A stretch of 64,000 nt of DNA, from NCBI RefSeq assembly GCF_002240415.1, contig NZ_CP020028.1, positions 3,373,501-3,437,500 of the forward strand, given 5' to 3'. The translations under genes and the position numbers were made by a program. The first letter of the stretch is position 1, and every line of letters begins with the position of its first letter. A model generated the notes under the pieces. That model had not been told where the DNA came from and did no database searches. It saw only the letters and a program-made list of their open reading frames with translations. This stretch comes from Paenibacillus kribbensis (lineage in GTDB: Bacteria; Bacillota; Bacilli; Paenibacillales; Paenibacillaceae). Shown here piece by piece: positions 25,639-36,599 of the stretch.

Positions 25639-25668
25639 ATTTCATGTAGTTCTGATAAAAGCTAATGA

Positions 25669-28335
25669 TCAGGAGCTAACTTTATTTTGCTGATATTGCT
25701 CTATTGAGATAAGTACCTCCCGAGGCTTGCTGCCCTCGTAAGGGCCAATCACACCGCGAGCCTCCATGGAGTCAATCAGCCGGGCAGCACGTGTATAACC
25801 GATCCTCATCCGGCGCTGAAGGAGAGATACGGAGGCTTGCTTGGCTTCCAAAATGATGTTGACGGCTTGATCATACAGCTCATCCAGCATTTCATCCGCA
25901 TCAGCCGATACCTCTTCCACCTCAGGCACCAGCGTTTCATCATACTGCGCTTCACCCTGTTCACGCACGTAGTTAACGATATTCTCCACTTCCTGATCAC
26001 TCATAAACGCCCCCTGAACGCGAACCGGCTTGGAGGCTCCCATCGGCATGAACAGCATATCACCACGTCCAAGCAGCTTCTCGGCTCCCCCCATGTCCAG
26101 TATGGTACGGGAATCCACCTGCGAAGAAACACCGAAGGCAATACGTGAAGGAATGTTGGCTTTAATAACCCCAGTGATAACGTCAACCGAAGGTCTCTGC
26201 GTAGCAATGATCAGATGAATGCCTGCAGCACGCGCCATTTGGGCAAGCCGGGCAATCGCATCCTCCACATCTCCGGCAGCTACCATCATCAGATCCGCCA
26301 ACTCGTCGACAATAACGACAATGTAAGGCAGAAATGCAGCCGGATTATCTTTCATCAGATTGTTATAGCCTTCAACATTGCGTGTTCCCGATTTGGAAAA
26401 TAACTCGTAGCGTTTTTCCATTTCAACAACGATTTTTTTCAAAGCAAGCGAGGCACGCTTCGGATCGGTCACGACTGGAGCCAACAAATGCGGAATTCCG
26501 TTGTACACGTTCAACTCCACCATTTTTGGATCGACCATCAGGAATTTGACCTCATCTGGCTTCGCTTTATACAAGATGCTTGTAATAATCCCGTTAATAC
26601 ACACCGATTTACCTGAGCCCGTTGCTCCGGCTACAAGCAAATGGGGCATCTTGGCTAAATTACCGACAATCGTCTGACCTGCAATATCACGTCCGAATGC
26701 AATGGATAAATTGGAAGCTGACTCCTGGAAAACGGTTGTCTCCATGACCTCACGCATCGTTACGATGGAAACTTCATTATTCGGAACCTCAATTCCGATA
26801 GCAGATTTGCCAGGAATCGGAGCCTCCATACGGATATCTTTTGCAGCAAGCGCAAGCGCAATGTCATCCGTCAGACTCACAATACGGCTGACCTTCACAC
26901 CAATGTCCGGCTGAATTTCATAACGCGTTACGGCAGGTCCACGGACAACCTCCAACACCTTTGCCCGCACACCAAAGCTTTCCAGCGTTGCCTCCAGCTT
27001 GCGTGCCGTTTGCATGTAATCCTTTTGTCCCATACCCTTGCCCGCGTTTTGCGGTTTGGCAAGCAAACGAAACGACGGAAGCTTATACGGTTTAGGAGGC
27101 GGTGGAGCAGGCATGGCTGCATCGGCACCTTCAGTCCCGACACCTGTAAATCCAGTTGCAGTCGTCTGAGCTTGTCCTTCAGTACCATCCGTTGTGCTAC
27201 GAGACGCCGATGCATTATCCATATCTGTGTTTACCACGGCATCCGTGAAGTTATCATCCAGCGGCTCATCATAGACAGAATCCGAATGCTCCACCTCTGC
27301 CAGAGACTCCTCAGCTTCTGATCTTCTTTCCTCATGCTTCACCTGCTCAAAGAAATCCCGAATAATCGGCGACCTTTTCACTGGAGTTGAAGCTTCCTCC
27401 CCAGCGTGCTCGATCACATCAGACAGCTCTTCTTCCTGAGTTCCGTTTCGCCACTGGGACTCTGCAGCCTCAGGCTCATATGGAAGGTCATAATTATCCT
27501 CATCCACATGGTCAGAATGCTCTTCCTTATCCGATTTATCAGATTTTTTGAGACCAAACAACTGAAAGAAAATCGGCTGCTTGCGTGCCGGAGGCTGCAT
27601 TTCTTCAAAGTCATCATCCATATCCTCCTCATAAGCAGGAATGGGCTCGGACTTGACTTTTCTATTGCCTTTGTCAGATGCCGAAAGTGGAGTCGCTTTA
27701 CCAATCCACTTTTTTCGCACACTTCCCCCTGCTGTCAGTAGCTTGGTCCGTACAATCCGTACCAAATCCACATAAGACAGCTGGGTCAACAGCATGAAGC
27801 AAATAACAAACATGACAATCATAATCAGCTTGGCTCCTGTAATCCCGAACAGCCACAACAGAACGGTAAGCTGCAATGCGCCGACGTACCCGCCGCTAAT
27901 ATCCTTGTTCAGCATGGAGGTATGACCTACCTTGTCAGGCGACAGCAACTGCTCACGCATATCTATATGTATTTGGCTCATCACTCCGCCCGGTTGAAGC
28001 GCGTTAATCGGCCCCAAACGCTGCTCCATCGATGAAATAGAACTCATAAGTGTAAAGGCGAATACCAGTAACAGCAATCCCGTTTTACGTGAGTTCCACT
28101 GGTTCGGCCATTTACGATGAATCATCACCATCAGACCGTAATAAATGCCAATCAGCGGGATTGCAAAATAGAATTTTCCCAGTACAAGCCCGAACATCTT
28201 GGATAGCGACCGGCCAACCGCCGCTTCACCCGATAGCGCAATGACCGCCAATGTAATCAGCACAATGCCGTAAATTTCAAATTTTAGAACTCCGCCAAAC
28301 ACAGCCTTCTTTTTCTTTTTTCTTCTTCTGGACAT
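25669..28335 (-). CDS. spoIIIE: DNA translocase FtsK/SpoIIIE
   Basis: 888 residues. Four membrane helices lie in the first 190 residues. They are followed by a poorly conserved acidic linker (about 220-420), the RecA-like motor with Walker [10 protein letters not shown] and Walker [11 protein letters not shown], and a C-terminal gamma winged helix that reads chromosome-polarity sequences. It pumps the chromosome through the sporulation septum. The place next to ylzJ and tepA is that of Bacillus spoIIIE. The linker is rather long. Confidence 0.95.
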   Translation of the reverse strand: MSRRRKKKKKAVFGGVLKFEIYGIVLITLAVIALSGEAAVGRSLSKMFGLVLGKFYFAIPLIGIYYGLMVMIHRKWPNQWNSRKTGLLLLVFAFTLMSSISSMEQRLGPINALQPGGVMSQIHIDMREQLLSPDKVGHTSMLNKDISGGYVGALQLTVLLWLFGITGAKLIMIVMFVICFMLLTQLSYVDLVRIVRTKLLTAGGSVRKKWIGKATPLSASDKGNRKVKSEPIPAYEEDMDDDFEEMQPPARKQPIFFQLFGLKKSDKSDKEEHSDHVDEDNYDLPYEPEAAESQWRNGTQEEELSDVIEHAGEEASTPVKRSPIIRDFFEQVKHEERRSEAEESLAEVEHSDSVYDEPLDDNFTDAVVNTDMDNASASRSTTDGTEGQAQTTATGFTGVGTEGADAAMPAPPPPKPYKLPSFRLLAKPQNAGKGMGQKDYMQTARKLEATLESFGVRAKVLEVVRGPAVTRYEIQPDIGVKVSRIVSLTDDIALALAAKDIRMEAPIPGKSAIGIEVPNNEVSIVTMREVMETTVFQESASNLSIAFGRDIAGQTIVGNLAKMPHLLVAGATGSGKSVCINGIITSILYKAKPDEVKFLMVDPKMVELNVYNGIPHLLAPVVTDPKRASLALKKIVVEMEKRYELFSKSGTRNVEGYNNLMKDNPAAFLPYIVVIVDELADLMMVAAGDVEDAIARLAQMARAAGIHLIIATQRPSVDVITGVIKANIPSRIAFGVSSQVDSRTILDMGGAEKLLGRGDMLFMPMGASKPVRVQGAFMSDQEVENIVNYVREQGEAQYDETLVPEVEEVSADADEMLDELYDQAVNIILEAKQASVSLLQRRMRIGYTRAARLIDSMEARGVIGPYEGSKPREVLISIEQYQQNKVSS

Positions 28336-28438
28336 ACAAGGTCACCCCCCAGAAGAATATTATACCACGTCACCGGGTATCCGCACATATGTTCTTTTTC
28401 AGCAATAAACGACCTATTTTCGTGTTATTCGACACCTT

Positions 28439-28651
28439 CTACGACCACTCGATGACTTGCCCTGGCTCATAACGCGGATTCAGGTAGGCTTCCAGCGGGC
28501 AGTCCAACAATCGTACAATGATTCCCCGACGACTTTCGAGCTGTTGCACCTGCATAAGCAAACCGTCCACCCGAACCTCTGCAAACCCCTCTGGCTCCTT
28601 CCACATACCTTCCCACACCATTTCCATTGGCATTACCGTATATAAGGTCAT
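28439..28651 (-). CDS. ylzJ: YlzJ-like small protein
   Basis: 70 residues, matching the YlzJ family by sequence ([10 protein letters not shown] near the start) and by place between tepA and spoIIIE. Function unknown. Its ATG overlaps the tepA stop (ATGA), so translation is coupled. Confidence 0.88.
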   Translation of the reverse strand: MTLYTVMPMEMVWEGMWKEPEGFAEVRVDGLLMQVQQLESRRGIIVRLLDCPLEAYLNPRYEPGQVIEWS

Positions 28652-29496
28652 TGGGGCAGCTCCCCGCTATGCTCACCTGAATGCGTCTCTGTAGGGCTAC
28701 CAGTAGCATTGGGTGAAAAAGGAGCAAACGAAGCCTGCTGCTGATTCCCTGCCAGCCCGTTTTGCTGGCGACGTGTTTCAATGATGGTATTCAACTGTTT
28801 CAGCGCCTCTCCGATGCCACCAACTGCATCCATCAATCCATATTTTACTGCATCGGCTCCACCAACTGCTGTACCAATATCGCGGTTTAATTCACCCGTT
28901 TTGAACATCAGTTCCTTGAATTTCTCTTCAGTGATCCGGGAATGGGAAACAACAAAACGTACGACACGTTCCTGCATTTTCTCCATATATTCAAACGTTT
29001 GCGGGACTCCGATGACCAGACCGCTCATACGAATGGGGTGAATGGTCATTGTCGCACTCTCGGCAATATAGGAATAAGTGGATGATACAGCAATAGGGAC
29101 ACCGATACTATGCCCTCCGCCAATGACGATAGTCACTGTTGGTTTACTCATCGAAGCGATCATTTCAGCAATAGCCAGCCCAGCTTCTACATCACCACCA
29201 ACTGTATTCAGCAATATCATTAATCCTTCGATTCGTGGGTTTTGCTCTGCCGCTACCAGTTGGGGAATGATGTGCTCATACTTGGTCGTTTTGTTTTGAG
29301 GCGGTAAAATGAGATGTCCTTCAATTTGGCCGATAATTGTCATGCAGAAAATATTGGATTCGCTTCCGGGCATGGAGGTTTGTCCCAGCTGCTGCAATGC
29401 CTCCATAGCAGGTAAAGCGGGTCTTTGTCCAACTTCTGGTTGATCCGGCGTTTCCGTTTCCTCGTTGCCAGATGATAGGTTGCTGTATTGTTCCAT
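28648..29496 (-). CDS. tepA: ClpP-like protease TepA
   Basis: 282 residues. The ClpP/crotonase fold has the nucleophile Ser in GGGHSIGVP and His in TIHPIR. The N-terminus (about 50 residues) and the Gln/Ser-rich C-terminus are extensions. TepA is thought to degrade signal peptides or help protein export in Bacillus. The gene lies between RNase J and ylzJ as in Bacillus. A terminator separates it from the RNase J gene. Confidence 0.92.
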   Translation of the reverse strand: MEQYSNLSSGNEETETPDQPEVGQRPALPAMEALQQLGQTSMPGSESNIFCMTIIGQIEGHLILPPQNKTTKYEHIIPQLVAAEQNPRIEGLMILLNTVGGDVEAGLAIAEMIASMSKPTVTIVIGGGHSIGVPIAVSSTYSYIAESATMTIHPIRMSGLVIGVPQTFEYMEKMQERVVRFVVSHSRITEEKFKELMFKTGELNRDIGTAVGGADAVKYGLMDAVGGIGEALKQLNTIIETRRQQNGLAGNQQQASFAPFSPNATGSPTETHSGEHSGELPQ

Positions 29497-29612
29497 ATAG
29501 GTGATCTTCCTTTCGCTTTACGCATCTATGTGACCCGTATTCACCCTCTAGTATGGGATGGGAATGGAATATTTTATACCCGTCCCCATGCCTTTCCTCA
29601 GTCGAAAAACTC

Positions 29613-29666
29613 AAAAAAGCCTCTCCGCCCGCGGAAACCGTCCAATATTTCCTGCGGGAGAGAGGC
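29613..29666 (-). terminator. Terminator after the RNase J gene
   Basis: Stem GCCTCTC / GAGAGGC with an inner CCCGC / GCGGG helix, followed by six U. Confidence 0.9.
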
Positions 29667-29724
29667 GACTGTGTGCCTGTGACTTAAGTTTTTAATTCAG
29701 GTTTTCCAACAAATTTCAATTGAC

Positions 29725-31404
29725 TCACACTTCCATTATAATTGGCAGGATCATCGGTCTGCGACGAGTTTGCTCGTACAAGAAGCGACCCAGTGCATCC
29801 TTGACGTTTGTCTTGAGGGAAGCCCATTCATTTACATTTTCACTCATGAGCTTATGCAATGTACTTGAGACAATACGATTGGCTTCATCCAGCAAGCCTT
29901 CCGATTCGCGGACATATACGAAACCACGAGAAATGATATCCGGTCCCGATTTGATCGTACCGTCTTGCTTGCTCAGCGTTACAACAACCACCAGAATACC
30001 GTCCTGTGACAGCAACTTGCGGTCACGCAATACGATATTTCCTACATCCCCTACACCCAGTCCGTCGATTAGCACGTTCCCTGCTGTAACTTTACCAGCT
30101 CTGCGCGCCCCGCCGTTCTGAATTTCAATGACTTCACCGATGTCTGTGATGAAGATGTTTTCAGGCTCTACACCTACTCCTTCAGCAAGCAGAGCATGAC
30201 GGCGTTGCATTCTAAACTCACCGTGAATTGGCAAGAAGAATTTGGGTTTCATCAGGTTCAACATCAGCTTGAGTTCTTCCTGGCTTCCGTGTCCAGAAAC
30301 GTGGATCCCCGGATTAGCTGCGCTGTAGTATACATTGGCACCTAAACGGAACAATTCGTCAATCGTGCGACCCACATATTTTTCATTACCAGGTACCGGA
30401 GTAGCTGCGATAATGACCGAATCTCCCGGAAGAATATCCACTTTACGATGTGTGGAACGAGCCATTCTTGTCAAAGCGGACATTGGCTCGCCCTGACTGC
30501 CTGTGCAGAGAATAACTACGCGATCTGCTGACATTTTACCAACTTCTTCAGGCTCGATCAGCATTCCGTCTGGAATTTCCAAATAGCCCAGATCAGAAGC
30601 AATTCCTACGACATTCACCATGCTGCGACCGATAACCGTTACTTTGCGCCCTGTCGCTTCCGCAGCATTGATAACCTGCTGAATGCGGTGTACGTTGGAA
30701 GCAAAAGTTGCTACAACCACACGCTGTCTCGACTTACGGAAAATATCTTCCAGCACGATGCCGACGCTCTTTTCTGAAGGCGTAAAGCCCGGTTTTTCCG
30801 CATTGGTGCTGTCTGACAAAAGAGCCAGTACGCCACGTGCACCGATTTCAGCCATACGCTGTAAATCCGCATATTGTCCGTTAACCGGGGTATGATCAAA
30901 CTTGAAGTCGCCAGTATGAACAACAGCACCTTCAGGAGTATCAATGCAGACACCTACAGAATCCGGAATACTATGGTTTGTTTTGAAGAATGTTACCTTC
31001 AGCGAGGAACCCAGCTTGATTTCGGAATCAGCATTGATTAAAATCCGTTTGGTTTCGCCAAGCAGATTCGCTTCCTTCAGCTTGTTCTCCACCAATCCCA
31101 GCGTCAATTTGGTACCATATACAGGTACATTCAAATGTTTCAGCACGTAAGGCAAACCACCGATATGGTCCTCGTGACCATGAGTCAGCACAATGCCTCT
31201 TACCTTGTCGCGGTTCTCTGTAAGGTAGGAAATATCAGGAATAACGATATCAATGCCGAGCATGTCCTCTTCCGGAAATTTCAAGCCGGAGTCCACCACG
31301 ACAATGTCATTGCCGTATTGAACGACATACATATTTTTCCCGATTTCACCGACGCCGCCCAAAGCGAAAATCATCAATTTATCGTTGTTTGTTTTTTTAG
31401 ACAA
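29725..31404 (-). CDS. rnj: Ribonuclease J
   Basis: 559 residues. A beta-CASP metallo-beta-lactamase ribonuclease with the full HxHxDH motif in THGHEDHIGG. A later metal Asp is in VVHTGDFKFDH and a His in HVSGHGSQEE, with a C-terminal domain of about 100 residues. It acts as endonuclease and 5'-to-3' exonuclease in mRNA decay and rRNA maturation. The locus (dapA-rnj-tepA) is that of Bacillus RNase J2, but the metal site looks intact, so it may be active on its own. The start is TTG at 31404, 11 nt after AGGAGG. Confidence 0.94.
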   Translation of the reverse strand: MSKKTNNDKLMIFALGGVGEIGKNMYVVQYGNDIVVVDSGLKFPEEDMLGIDIVIPDISYLTENRDKVRGIVLTHGHEDHIGGLPYVLKHLNVPVYGTKLTLGLVENKLKEANLLGETKRILINADSEIKLGSSLKVTFFKTNHSIPDSVGVCIDTPEGAVVHTGDFKFDHTPVNGQYADLQRMAEIGARGVLALLSDSTNAEKPGFTPSEKSVGIVLEDIFRKSRQRVVVATFASNVHRIQQVINAAEATGRKVTVIGRSMVNVVGIASDLGYLEIPDGMLIEPEEVGKMSADRVVILCTGSQGEPMSALTRMARSTHRKVDILPGDSVIIAATPVPGNEKYVGRTIDELFRLGANVYYSAANPGIHVSGHGSQEELKLMLNLMKPKFFLPIHGEFRMQRRHALLAEGVGVEPENIFITDIGEVIEIQNGGARRAGKVTAGNVLIDGLGVGDVGNIVLRDRKLLSQDGILVVVVTLSKQDGTIKSGPDIISRGFVYVRESEGLLDEANRIVSSTLHKLMSENVNEWASLKTNVKDALGRFLYEQTRRRPMILPIIMEV

Positions 31405-31495
31405 ATGAATCTAAACCTCCTATGGTAGTTGGACGTCGTACCTTGATTTGTTTATTTAATTTTCAAAAAAATACCGCACCCAGTCACTTGACCCC

Positions 31496-31525
31496 ATTAT
31501 ACATGATTAAAATACGAAAAAACAA
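31496..31525 (-). promoter_or_regulatory. Promoter of the RNase J gene
   Basis: TTGTTT (31520-31525) and TATAAT (31496-31501), 18 nt apart, give a leader of about 85 nt. Confidence 0.65.
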
Positions 31526-31612
31526 GTCATCCAGTCCGTTACGCTAGGTTTCCCATTGCCGTCTAAAACCAAATCCAGTCCATTTATCCAGATGGATGGT
31601 TAAAAGCACGAC

Positions 31613-31640
31613 AAAAAGGGCGTTCCATAAGAACGCCCTT
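31613..31640 (-). terminator. Terminator after dapA
   Basis: Perfect stem AAGGGCGTTC / GAACGCCCTT followed by five U; end of the dpaA...dapA gene group. Confidence 0.92.
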
Positions 31641-31690
31641 CATGCCGAAAAATCTTGTCAGGCCATAAACTCTCACCGCGAGATCTTCAA

Positions 31691-32572
31691 TTACCGAGTA
31701 AATAACTTCTTGATAAACTCCGCTTCCTCCTCGGTTGGAGAAATAAGCGGCAACCGAACCGAACCGACCTTAACATTCCGCAATTCCAATGCATACTTTA
31801 CAGCGACCGGATTAGGCAGAGGATGAGGACATTCAAACAAGCCTTTGAAAACCGGGAACAACTGCTGATGCAGCTTCGCTGCCTCCTGCGCGTGCCCTTC
31901 AACAAGTGCATCGATCATCTGCTTCATTTCTGTGCCTACCACATGGCTGGCTACGCTGATAATACCATATGCGCCCACAGCCATAGCAGGCAATCCAGAC
32001 GCGTCATCCCCTGAATAAACTACAAAGCCTTCTGGGGCTGCCGCTGCAATTTGTGTAACCTGCGCGAGTGATGCACATTCCTTGGTGCCCACAATATTCG
32101 GGATTTGTGCCAGACGCAGCGTCGTTTCAGCTGTCAGACTCGCTGCGGTACGGCTTGGAACATTATACAGTATAACTGGAAGGGAAGTGGAGTTCGCAAT
32201 GCTTTCAAAATGCTGATACATCCCTTCCTGATTCGGTTTGTTATAATAAGGCACTACCAGTAGCACACCGTCTGCTCCTGCCTGCTCCGCAGCACGGGTC
32301 AAGTGAATAGAATGACGTGTATTATTGCTTCCGGTTCCGGCAATGATTTTACATCGTCCGGCTGCTTTTTCTACAACAAATGCAAATAGCTTGATTTTTT
32401 CCTCATCACTCAGAGTAGGGGATTCGCCTGTTGTCCCTGATACGACAAGTGACTCTGAATGTTGTTCTTCTATTAAATAATCAATCAACGAGGACAATGC
32501 AGCCCAGTCAATCTCTCCTTGCTGATCAAAAGGTGTCACCATTGCGGTAATCAGTCTGCCGAAGTTCACCAT
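31691..32572 (-). CDS. dapA: 4-hydroxy-tetrahydrodipicolinate synthase
   Basis: 293 residues, TIM barrel. It condenses pyruvate with aspartate semialdehyde. The Schiff-base Lys is in VGTKEC, the catalytic Tyr in LYNVPSRT, and GTTGESPTL is the phosphate/keto-acid loop. Its product feeds lysine, diaminopimelate and spore dipicolinate. The frame is open to 32668 inside dapG, but AGGAGG fixes the ATG at 32572. The gene ends the dpaA-dpaB-asd-dapG-dapA group. Confidence 0.96.
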   Translation of the reverse strand: MVNFGRLITAMVTPFDQQGEIDWAALSSLIDYLIEEQHSESLVVSGTTGESPTLSDEEKIKLFAFVVEKAAGRCKIIAGTGSNNTRHSIHLTRAAEQAGADGVLLVVPYYNKPNQEGMYQHFESIANSTSLPVILYNVPSRTAASLTAETTLRLAQIPNIVGTKECASLAQVTQIAAAAPEGFVVYSGDDASGLPAMAVGAYGIISVASHVVGTEMKQMIDALVEGHAQEAAKLHQQLFPVFKGLFECPHPLPNPVAVKYALELRNVKVGSVRLPLISPTEEEAEFIKKLFTR

Positions 32573-32612
32573 GCTGCCTCCTTTTTTTGCAAGTCCGAGC
32601 ACGGACATGCGC

Positions 32613-33833
32613 CTACTGATGGAGTTCGAATTTATTATGCAATGCGCGTACAGCTTGCACCATATCATCTTTTTTTACAAGTACCCAGATAGTCGTGTTG
32701 GAATCTGCCGATTGAAGAATCTGTACATCTGATTCTGCCAATGCCTCTACAATCGTCGCCATAATGCCCGGTACCCCGTTGATACCGCCTCCTATGACTG
32801 AAACTTTAGCACACCCGGCCAGAATCTTAGCCTCTAGGCCCAAATTGTTCAACACATCAACTGCTTTGCTTCCATCATGATCGGACACCGTATAAACTGC
32901 CCCGGATGGAGTGACATTAATAAAATCAACGCTGATTCCGTGCTCCGCCATAGATTTGAATACATGCAGCTGCAAATGCTCCAAACCCGGCTTTAATTCT
33001 ACGGTAATTTGAGTGACGTTGCCGACATACGCAATACCGGTCACGAAGCGGTCTACGATGTCTGCCTCTACGTCCTTGAAGCCTTCTGGATTTGTAACCA
33101 GCGTACCTTCTCCATCAGAGAAGGTGGAGCGAACACGAACCGGAATATTCGCCTGCATAGCGATTTCAACAGCACGCGGATGGATAACCTTTGCTCCCTG
33201 ATGAGCCATATTACAAATTTCTGTATAGCTAACATGCGAAAGCGGCTTGGCATTTTCTACAATGCGCGGATCTGCAGTCAATATGCCGTTCACATCCGTA
33301 TAAATGTCAACCATATCCGCATGTAGTGCAGCACCTAGCGCAGTCGCCGATGTATCACTGCCGCCCCGGCCCAGTGTAGTCATATCACCGTTTGCCGTCT
33401 GTCCCTGAAAACCTGTCACAATAACGACCCGGCCCTGATTTAGCTCTTCCACAATACGATCCGGCTTTATATCCAAAATACGAGCATTGCCGTATTGATC
33501 ATCCGTAATAAAGCCTGCCTGTGCACCAGTTAGCACCGTAGCAGGAATACCTTCCTTCTCCATCAGGCTGCATAATGTAGCGGCAGAAATGATTTCACCA
33601 CAGCACAGCAGTAAATCCCGTTCGCGCTTCGGAAGACTGTCGCCGTTAGACGCCGCCCAATCGAGCAGCGTGTCCGTCGCATAAGGCTCTCCTTTCCTCC
33701 CCATGGCTGACACAACAACAACCAGTTGAACATTTTGTTCCAGCTCTCGCTTCACATGTCCCAGCACCAGTTGACGCGCTTCAGGTGTGGACAGCGAAGT
33801 TCCCCCAAATTTTTGCACTAAAATACCCATCAT
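32613..33833 (-). CDS. dapG: Aspartate kinase (DapG type)
   Basis: 406 residues. It has the kinase domain with QKFGGTS at the N-terminus and GRGGSDTSA, then two ACT domains in the last 150 residues. It phosphorylates aspartate, the first step to lysine, diaminopimelate, threonine and methionine. By locus it is the DapG (DAP-sensitive) isoform. Two tandem ATGs (33833, 33830) follow GGGGGAAG; either may start. Confidence 0.95.
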   Translation of the reverse strand: MMGILVQKFGGTSLSTPEARQLVLGHVKRELEQNVQLVVVVSAMGRKGEPYATDTLLDWAASNGDSLPKRERDLLLCCGEIISAATLCSLMEKEGIPATVLTGAQAGFITDDQYGNARILDIKPDRIVEELNQGRVVIVTGFQGQTANGDMTTLGRGGSDTSATALGAALHADMVDIYTDVNGILTADPRIVENAKPLSHVSYTEICNMAHQGAKVIHPRAVEIAMQANIPVRVRSTFSDGEGTLVTNPEGFKDVEADIVDRFVTGIAYVGNVTQITVELKPGLEHLQLHVFKSMAEHGISVDFINVTPSGAVYTVSDHDGSKAVDVLNNLGLEAKILAGCAKVSVIGGGINGVPGIMATIVEALAESDVQILQSADSNTTIWVLVKKDDMVQAVRALHNKFELHQ

Positions 33834-33866
33834 TCTTCCCCCATCTTACTCCCTGCTTCGGGAACG

Positions 33867-34904
33867 TTACTCCGCATTTGCAGCAATAATTTCCGCGATT
33901 TGTACCGCGTTCCATGCCGCTCCCTTGAGCAGATTGTCGGATACGACCCACAAATTTAATCCACGGCTATTGCCCAAATCACGGCGTACACGTCCTACGA
34001 ATACATCCGGTTTTCCTGCGGCTTCGGATGCCAGCGGATAGAGCTGAGCAGCAGGATCGTCCACCAGCGTTACTCCTGGTGCCGAAGCAAGCAGATTGCG
34101 GATTTCCTCTAAATCATAATCTTCTTTAAGCTCTACATAGACAGATTCCGAGTGACCGTATACGACAGGAATCCGTACGCATGTTGCCGTTACTTCTACG
34201 GATTCGTCACCCAGTATTTTTTTCGTTTCACGTACCATTTTCATTTCTTCCAGTGTATAACCGTTGTCCTGAAATTTATCGATTTGCGGGATAGCATTGA
34301 AAGCAATCTGATGCTTCACTGGCAATGAGCCTACCGGCAACAGATCGGGCTGAGCATCTTCACCGTTAAGGATCGCTGCACTTTGACGATTTAACTCATC
34401 AATGGCACGACTTCCAGCTCCGGACACTGCCTGATATGTGGATACAATAATACGAGAAATGCCATATTTATCATATAATGGTTTCAAAGCAGCTACCATC
34501 TGGATGGTGGAGCAGTTCGGGTTGGCAATGATACCCTGATGCTCGGCAATTTTGTCACTGTTCACCTCAGGAACTACAAGAGGAGCTGTCGGTTCCATTC
34601 GGAATGCGTTCGTGTTGTCAATGCAAACTGCACCATGACGAACAGCATGTGGTGCCAATTCCTTACTTACGTCTCCGCCTGCACTAAACAAGGCAATGTC
34701 GATTCCTTCAAAGCTGTCGGGGGTAGCGATCTCTACTGGAATTTGCTGACCTTTAAAGCTAATTAACGTGCCGGCAGAACGAGGCGACGAAAGAAATTTA
34801 ACTTTGTCCACAGGAAAATCTCTTTTTTCCAGCAGATTTACGATTTGTTCTCCTACAGCGCCCGTCGCTCCAACGACAGCTACATTAAACTTTCTATTGC
34901 TCAT
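33867..34904 (-). CDS. asd: Aspartate-semialdehyde dehydrogenase
   Basis: 345 residues. An NADP fold starts with VAVVGATGAVGEQ; the catalytic Cys is in ANPNCSTIQM and the substrate His in the later part (LPVKHQIAFN). It reduces aspartyl phosphate to aspartate semialdehyde, used by dapA. The chosen ATG (34904) has AAGGGGAG nine bases upstream; the frame extends to 35000. Confidence 0.96.
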   Translation of the reverse strand: MSNRKFNVAVVGATGAVGEQIVNLLEKRDFPVDKVKFLSSPRSAGTLISFKGQQIPVEIATPDSFEGIDIALFSAGGDVSKELAPHAVRHGAVCIDNTNAFRMEPTAPLVVPEVNSDKIAEHQGIIANPNCSTIQMVAALKPLYDKYGISRIIVSTYQAVSGAGSRAIDELNRQSAAILNGEDAQPDLLPVGSLPVKHQIAFNAIPQIDKFQDNGYTLEEMKMVRETKKILGDESVEVTATCVRIPVVYGHSESVYVELKEDYDLEEIRNLLASAPGVTLVDDPAAQLYPLASEAAGKPDVFVGRVRRDLGNSRGLNLWVVSDNLLKGAAWNAVQIAEIIAANAE

Positions 34905-35039
34905 CTGGCTTATCTCCCCTTCTCGACTAAAAAAACCATTTTTTATTCTGAAAGCATCCACCGCCAACAAGAAATTAGACCCGATGCATGATCGAATCAT
35001 CTTCTAGGCGAGGGATGCTCAGCAGTCAACTATAGTACT

Positions 35040-35633
35040 TCATAGGGTCTTGCGTTCCACAATCATCGGCTGAAGCTGTTTGCCCTGTATTGCTTCGTAA
35101 GCTGCCTCCGGAATCAGCTCCATGTTAGCCACAAGCGAGTTTGGCTTTTTAAGTGGATTGTCCTGTCCAAACGGCACAAAAAAGATGTTTTTAGCTACTA
35201 GTAACTTGGCGATATTGGCAGCATTCAGACCCAGACCATCATTCGTAGATATGGCCAAAAGAAGTGGACGACCATTGCGTAATTGCGCCTTGGCAGCCAT
35301 TAAAACCGGACTGTCTGTCATCGCATTCGCCAACTTGCTCATTGAATTCCCCGTCAAAGGTGCAATCACCAGCACATCGAGCATTTGGGAGGGTCCCAGT
35401 GGTTCAGCCTCCACAATTGTAGAAATGATATCATTCCCTGTTATATCTTTCAACTGTTTTTGCCAACTTTGCGAAGTACCAAAGCGAGTATCCGTTGTTA
35501 GTACCGCATTGGATATAATGGGAATGACCTTAGCACCCTCATCAACAAAGCGCTGTATAACAGGCATTACCTCTTCAAATGTGCAATGTGAGCCTGTAAT
35601 GGCATAACCTACTGTTTTCCCTTGCCAACTCAT
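35040..35633 (-). CDS. dpaB: Dipicolinate synthase subunit B
   Basis: 197 residues. It is a flavoprotein-like fold (GYAITGSHCTFEE at the start, VIAPLTGNSMSKLAN in the middle). With DpaA it turns dihydrodipicolinate into dipicolinic acid in the mother cell. The ATG overlaps the dpaA stop (ATGA). Confidence 0.95.
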   Translation of the reverse strand: MSWQGKTVGYAITGSHCTFEEVMPVIQRFVDEGAKVIPIISNAVLTTDTRFGTSQSWQKQLKDITGNDIISTIVEAEPLGPSQMLDVLVIAPLTGNSMSKLANAMTDSPVLMAAKAQLRNGRPLLLAISTNDGLGLNAANIAKLLVAKNIFFVPFGQDNPLKKPNSLVANMELIPEAAYEAIQGKQLQPMIVERKTL

Positions 35634-36529
35634 TGTGCATCCCCCCGCTCAGGATTATCTTCCATTAACAACTGCACCAGTGTATTCGCTATAATGGTAC
35701 CAGCAGTTTTGGGAGCAACAATACCGGGAAGGCCGGGGGCAAGCACAGCCGTGATTCCACGTTTTTCCGCATAACGGAAGTCACATCCGCCCGGGGCGGA
35801 GGCAAGATCAATAATCACGGTGCTCAGTGGCAACTTAGACAGGATTTGCGCTGTGATTATCATAGAGGGTATCGTATTAAAAATCAAGTCAACTCCCTGT
35901 GTCTCACACGCTAGATCCCTTGTCATAAAAGGGCTCCACCCCATTCCCACCGCTCTCGCCGCTTCCTCTGCCCGCCGTACTCCAACCTTCACCTTGGCTC
36001 CCAAACCCTGCAGTACCCTTGCCATGGTAAATCCAGTCCGCCCCATGCCCAGAACCATGCAATCGGCACCATGAATCGTAAAATCTGTATGCTGAATGGC
36101 CATCATCAATGCGCCTTCGGCCGTAGGTATGGAGTTGTATATGGCTACATCATCTCTATCCAGCAGCTCCACTAGCTTCAAATCGTGCCTGTTACAAATA
36201 TCTTTTAAGTATGTCCTCGCCATTCCTGTGTACACAACGCAATGCGGTGGAAGAGCAGCAGCATGCTCATTCAAAAATTGGAGCTTTTGCGCTCCAAAAA
36301 GTGCAGTCACGTTCCCTTCCTCATCGCATCCCACAACCGGCAGAATTAGCGCGTCTGACGATTCCAGCAGCTTGACAGACAATGGCTCTAGTGATACTCC
36401 TTTGAGTGGCGCTTCAAGCTTATCAAAACCAACCACGCTGACCGTAGCATCCATGTCCACACATTTGCGGATGACTTCAAGCTGCCTTGCATCGCCACCC
36501 AAAATAAGGATGCGTATTCCTGTTAGCAT
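35630..36529 (-). CDS. dpaA: Dipicolinate synthase subunit A
   Basis: 299 residues. The N-terminal segment opens with RILILGGDARQLEVIRK; a second Rossmann fold has VLGMGRTGFTMARVL. It makes dipicolinate, the calcium chelator of the spore core. The ATG at 36529 lies behind AAAGGAG; the frame is open to 36559. A sigma-K-like promoter lies just upstream. Confidence 0.95.
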   Translation of the reverse strand: MLTGIRILILGGDARQLEVIRKCVDMDATVSVVGFDKLEAPLKGVSLEPLSVKLLESSDALILPVVGCDEEGNVTALFGAQKLQFLNEHAAALPPHCVVYTGMARTYLKDICNRHDLKLVELLDRDDVAIYNSIPTAEGALMMAIQHTDFTIHGADCMVLGMGRTGFTMARVLQGLGAKVKVGVRRAEEAARAVGMGWSPFMTRDLACETQGVDLIFNTIPSMIITAQILSKLPLSTVIIDLASAPGGCDFRYAEKRGITAVLAPGLPGIVAPKTAGTIIANTLVQLLMEDNPERGDAQ

Positions 36530-36564
36530 CCAGATCACTCCTTTCCGAGACACGATCATGTTTT

Positions 36565-36593
36565 TATTCTATGCATGCGCCCGGAAAGGGGTG
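36565..36593 (-). promoter_or_regulatory. Candidate sigma-K promoter of dpaA-dpaB
   Basis: -35 CACC (36590-36593) and -10 CATAGAATA (36565-36573) with a 16-nt spacer fit the sigma-K pattern AC-N16-CATANNNTA. spoVF is a sigma-K operon in Bacillus subtilis. Confidence 0.75.
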
Positions 36594-36599
36594 AAAAGC

